Below are positions 62,485 through 64,000 of a DNA stretch of 64,000 nt, in pieces. Position numbers and translations under genes: made by a program. A model generated the notes under the pieces. The model was not told the origin of the DNA and made no database searches. It worked only from the letters and a program-made list of their open reading frames with translations. Each line of letters starts with the position of its first letter. The stretch's first letter is position 1. Origin of the DNA: Methylobacterium phyllostachyos (GTDB lineage: Bacteria; Pseudomonadota; Alphaproteobacteria; Rhizobiales; Beijerinckiaceae); assembly GCF_900103445.1 (NCBI RefSeq), contig NZ_FNHS01000001.1, forward strand, positions 372,001 through 436,000, given 5' to 3'.

Positions 62485-62519
62485 ACATTAGATGACACTC
62501 AATTAGCACTTTCTAATGT
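62485..62519. promoter_or_regulatory. Inverted repeat upstream of pmpA, ArsR/BigR-type operator candidate
   Basis: ACATTAGA and TCTAATGT, perfect 8-bp arms with 19 bases between, in an A+T-rich patch of a GC-rich genome, 70 bases upstream of the first gene. Similar AT-rich dyads are used by BigR-type repressors in related five-gene sulfide modules. SoxR (46754-47113) is the only cysteine-carrying ArsR in the window and a plausible binder. Confidence 0.6.
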
Positions 62520-62621
62520 AATGACAAGTGGAAAGATGGTCCGGCGGACAAGCGCCTCAGAGTCAGGTGCGGCGGCACACGATCAGGTCTTCGCGGTCGA
62601 TTGCCGAAGCGGTGTAAGGCC

Positions 62622-63089
62622 TCAGGGGTGGATGTATGCGAACCCCATGGCCTGCAGGCGCGCCAGTTCGGCGACGCCGCTCGGCACGAGGTCGTCCTCG
62701 CCGACGCCGTACAGGGTGGTGCGGTCTATCTTCCGCTCGCGCAGGGTGTTGGCGCAGACCAGGAACCGCACACCCATCCCCTTGAGGGCGTCGATGCGGC
62801 CGGCGAGTTCTTTGTCGTTCGCGGCCGACTGGAAGAGGCCGACGCCGTCACCGAGGCTCACCACGCGGATCTCGACATGCGCCTTGCCCACGGCCTCGAC
62901 GTGGTTGCGCAGGTTGGCGAGCAGGCGCTTGAAGTAGGCTGCTTCGTCCGGACCGCTTCCGCCATTGTGGTAGACCACCTTCTGGTCGGCGTAGTAGCCG
63001 GCCGGCGCCTCCGAGCCGGCACGAACCGTTCCGATGCCCATCGTCGCGAGGACGACCGCCAGCGCCAGGCTCCTAAAGACCGTCGTCAT
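62622..63089 (-). CDS. Exported DsrE-family protein (second)
   Basis: 155 residues with signal peptide (FRSLALAVVLATMGIGTVRA). DsrE fold with KVVYHNGGSG, VRFLVCANTLRERKI and final VPSGVAELARLQAMGFAYI. Overlaps the L,D-transpeptidase gene start region by 17 bases. Likely a sulfane carrier; separate from the pmp module by orientation and gap. Confidence 0.8.
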   Translation of the reverse strand: MTTVFRSLALAVVLATMGIGTVRAGSEAPAGYYADQKVVYHNGGSGPDEAAYFKRLLANLRNHVEAVGKAHVEIRVVSLGDGVGLFQSAANDKELAGRIDALKGMGVRFLVCANTLRERKIDRTTLYGVGEDDLVPSGVAELARLQAMGFAYIHP

Positions 63090-63879
63090 CCGCCACTCCG
63101 TCGTCCGTCAGGGGTTCGGGCGCCTCCGAGGCGCCGCGGGATAGGTCGTCGAGGCGCGCACGGTCGAGGCTGCCGGTCGTCTCCGGCGCCGCCGGCCGCG
63201 CGGCCTGGGCGGTGCCGTGCGACCCAAGCACGACGACCTTCGTGCCCGTAGGTACGCGGCGGTGCAGGTCGATCACGTCCTGGTTGAGCATGCGGATGCA
63301 CCCCGAGGACACCGCCTCGCCGATGCTCCAGGGCTCGGTGGTGCCGTGGATGCGGTAGAGCGTATCCTTGCCGTCCTTGAACAGGTAGAGCGCGCGGGCC
63401 CCGAGGGGATTGCGTGCGCCACCTGGCATCCCGCCGGCCCAGCGCCCGTTCCGCTCCGGGTCACGCCTGAGCATGTCGGGGGTCGGCGTCCAGCGCGGCC
63501 AGGACGCCTTGCGGGCGACAGTCGCCTCCCCGGTGAACTCGAAGCCGGCCTTGCCCACGCCGACCCCGTAGCGCATGGCCTTGCCGCCCTCCATGACGAG
63601 GTAGAGGAAGCGCCGATAGGGGTCGATCACCAGGGTGCCGGGCGGCTGTCGGGTCGGATAGTCCACGACCTGGCGGACGTTGCGGGCCCTGAGGTCGCGC
63701 GGCTCGACCGCATCGACCGGGAACGGCTCGTCCGTGATGGCCGCGTAGCGGCGGACGGCATCGGACGGGAGGCGCGCCCCCGCCCCGGCGACCGGGCCGG
63801 GGGCGCCCATCGAGGCCGAGCAGGCTCCGACCCCCGCGGCGAGCGCGAGGAGCGCCGTTAGGCGCATCACCCGCCGCAT
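63073..63879 (-). CDS. L,D-transpeptidase (YkuD fold) lipoprotein
   Basis: 268 residues from ATG 63879, overlapping the upstream stop (TGATG). N-terminus LTALLALAAGVGACSAS resembles a lipobox. YkuD catalytic motif HGTTEPWSIGEAVSSGCIRM with the nucleophile cysteine in SGCIRM. It cross-links peptidoglycan or attaches lipoproteins. The acidic tail is unusual. Confidence 0.88.
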   Translation of the reverse strand: MRRVMRLTALLALAAGVGACSASMGAPGPVAGAGARLPSDAVRRYAAITDEPFPVDAVEPRDLRARNVRQVVDYPTRQPPGTLVIDPYRRFLYLVMEGGKAMRYGVGVGKAGFEFTGEATVARKASWPRWTPTPDMLRRDPERNGRWAGGMPGGARNPLGARALYLFKDGKDTLYRIHGTTEPWSIGEAVSSGCIRMLNQDVIDLHRRVPTGTKVVVLGSHGTAQAARPAAPETTGSLDRARLDDLSRGASEAPEPLTDDGVADDDGL

Positions 63880-64000
63880 CACGAGCGGCCCTTGGCGCGT
63901 GCCTGGGCCACCGCCTGCTTGAAGCCGTCGTAGTCGAGGGCGGCCGCGACCTTGAGCGGGCCGATCAGGAAGACCGGCGTCCCCTGCAGGCCGAGGGCGT
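63879..64000 (-). CDS. DsbA-like thiol-disulfide protein, C-terminal part
   Basis: Partial, running off the right edge. The visible 39 residues read LGLQGTPVFLIGPLKVAAAL then a helical end with stop at 63881-63879, resembling the C-terminus of DsbA-family proteins (cis-proline in GTPVF). The active site would lie outside the window. Coupled to the L,D-transpeptidase. Confidence 0.6.
   Translation of the reverse strand, partial: ALGLQGTPVFLIGPLKVAAALDYDGFKQAVAQARAKGRS

Overview
The window is GC-rich and densely coded. Gene content and order (dapF-mtaB-ftsY, ilvBN, pyrE-pyrC, a complete sox cluster with soxCD, CioAB-type oxidase) point to an alphaproteobacterium of the Hyphomicrobiales, most like Methylobacterium. 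The genus is my inference from family resemblance, not from a search.

Layout. Positions 1-23,000 are ordinary chromosome: a VapBC toxin-antitoxin tail, the ftsY/mtaB/dapF group, trpS, DNA repair, a chemoreceptor, branched-chain amino acid synthesis (ilvC, ilvN, ilvB), amidase, pyrimidine synthesis (pyrC, pyrE), aroQ and a beta-keto acid cleavage enzyme. ilvB is preceded by a readable attenuator: a 16-residue leader peptide with Val-Leu-Ile-Val codons, an 8-bp hairpin and a U-tailed terminator. A train of five perfect hairpins lies between ilvB and ilvN.

A tRNA-Gly(UCC) at 23,031 marks the start of an accessory segment (about 23,100-34,700). It holds about 18 mostly unrecognised small genes, a tightly coupled eight-gene operon of unknown function, a Lon-type AAA+ ATPase without a protease domain, a DUF2829/Tad2-like (anti-Thoeris-like) protein and a umuC remnant. 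It also has an orphan CRISPR-like element: three 30-bp hairpin repeats at exactly 60-bp spacing, followed by a terminator. No integrase is visible.

From 34,735 to the right edge nearly everything concerns reduced sulfur. tsdBA converts thiosulfate to tetrathionate. A CioAB bd-type oxidase comes next. Then follow peroxiredoxin, ArsR, a phosphatase-like/sulfide:quinone oxidoreductase fusion, TauE/SafE, persulfide dioxygenase-like and YeeE/YedE genes. The sox system comes next (soxR, soxS, soxW, soxXYZABCD, a soxH-like gene, dsrE, ccdA/soxV, thioredoxin) with a Crp/Fnr regulator. The last module is pmpA-pmpB-tauE-persulfide dioxygenase-rhodanese. Together these would import, detoxify and oxidise sulfide, persulfide and thiosulfate, with electrons going to cytochrome c and quinone. 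ccdA carries an apparent frameshift. A 14-bp motif is shared by the soxX promoter region and the Crp/Fnr gene upstream region, suggesting direct control. Inverted repeats upstream of several sulfur genes are candidate ArsR-type operators.
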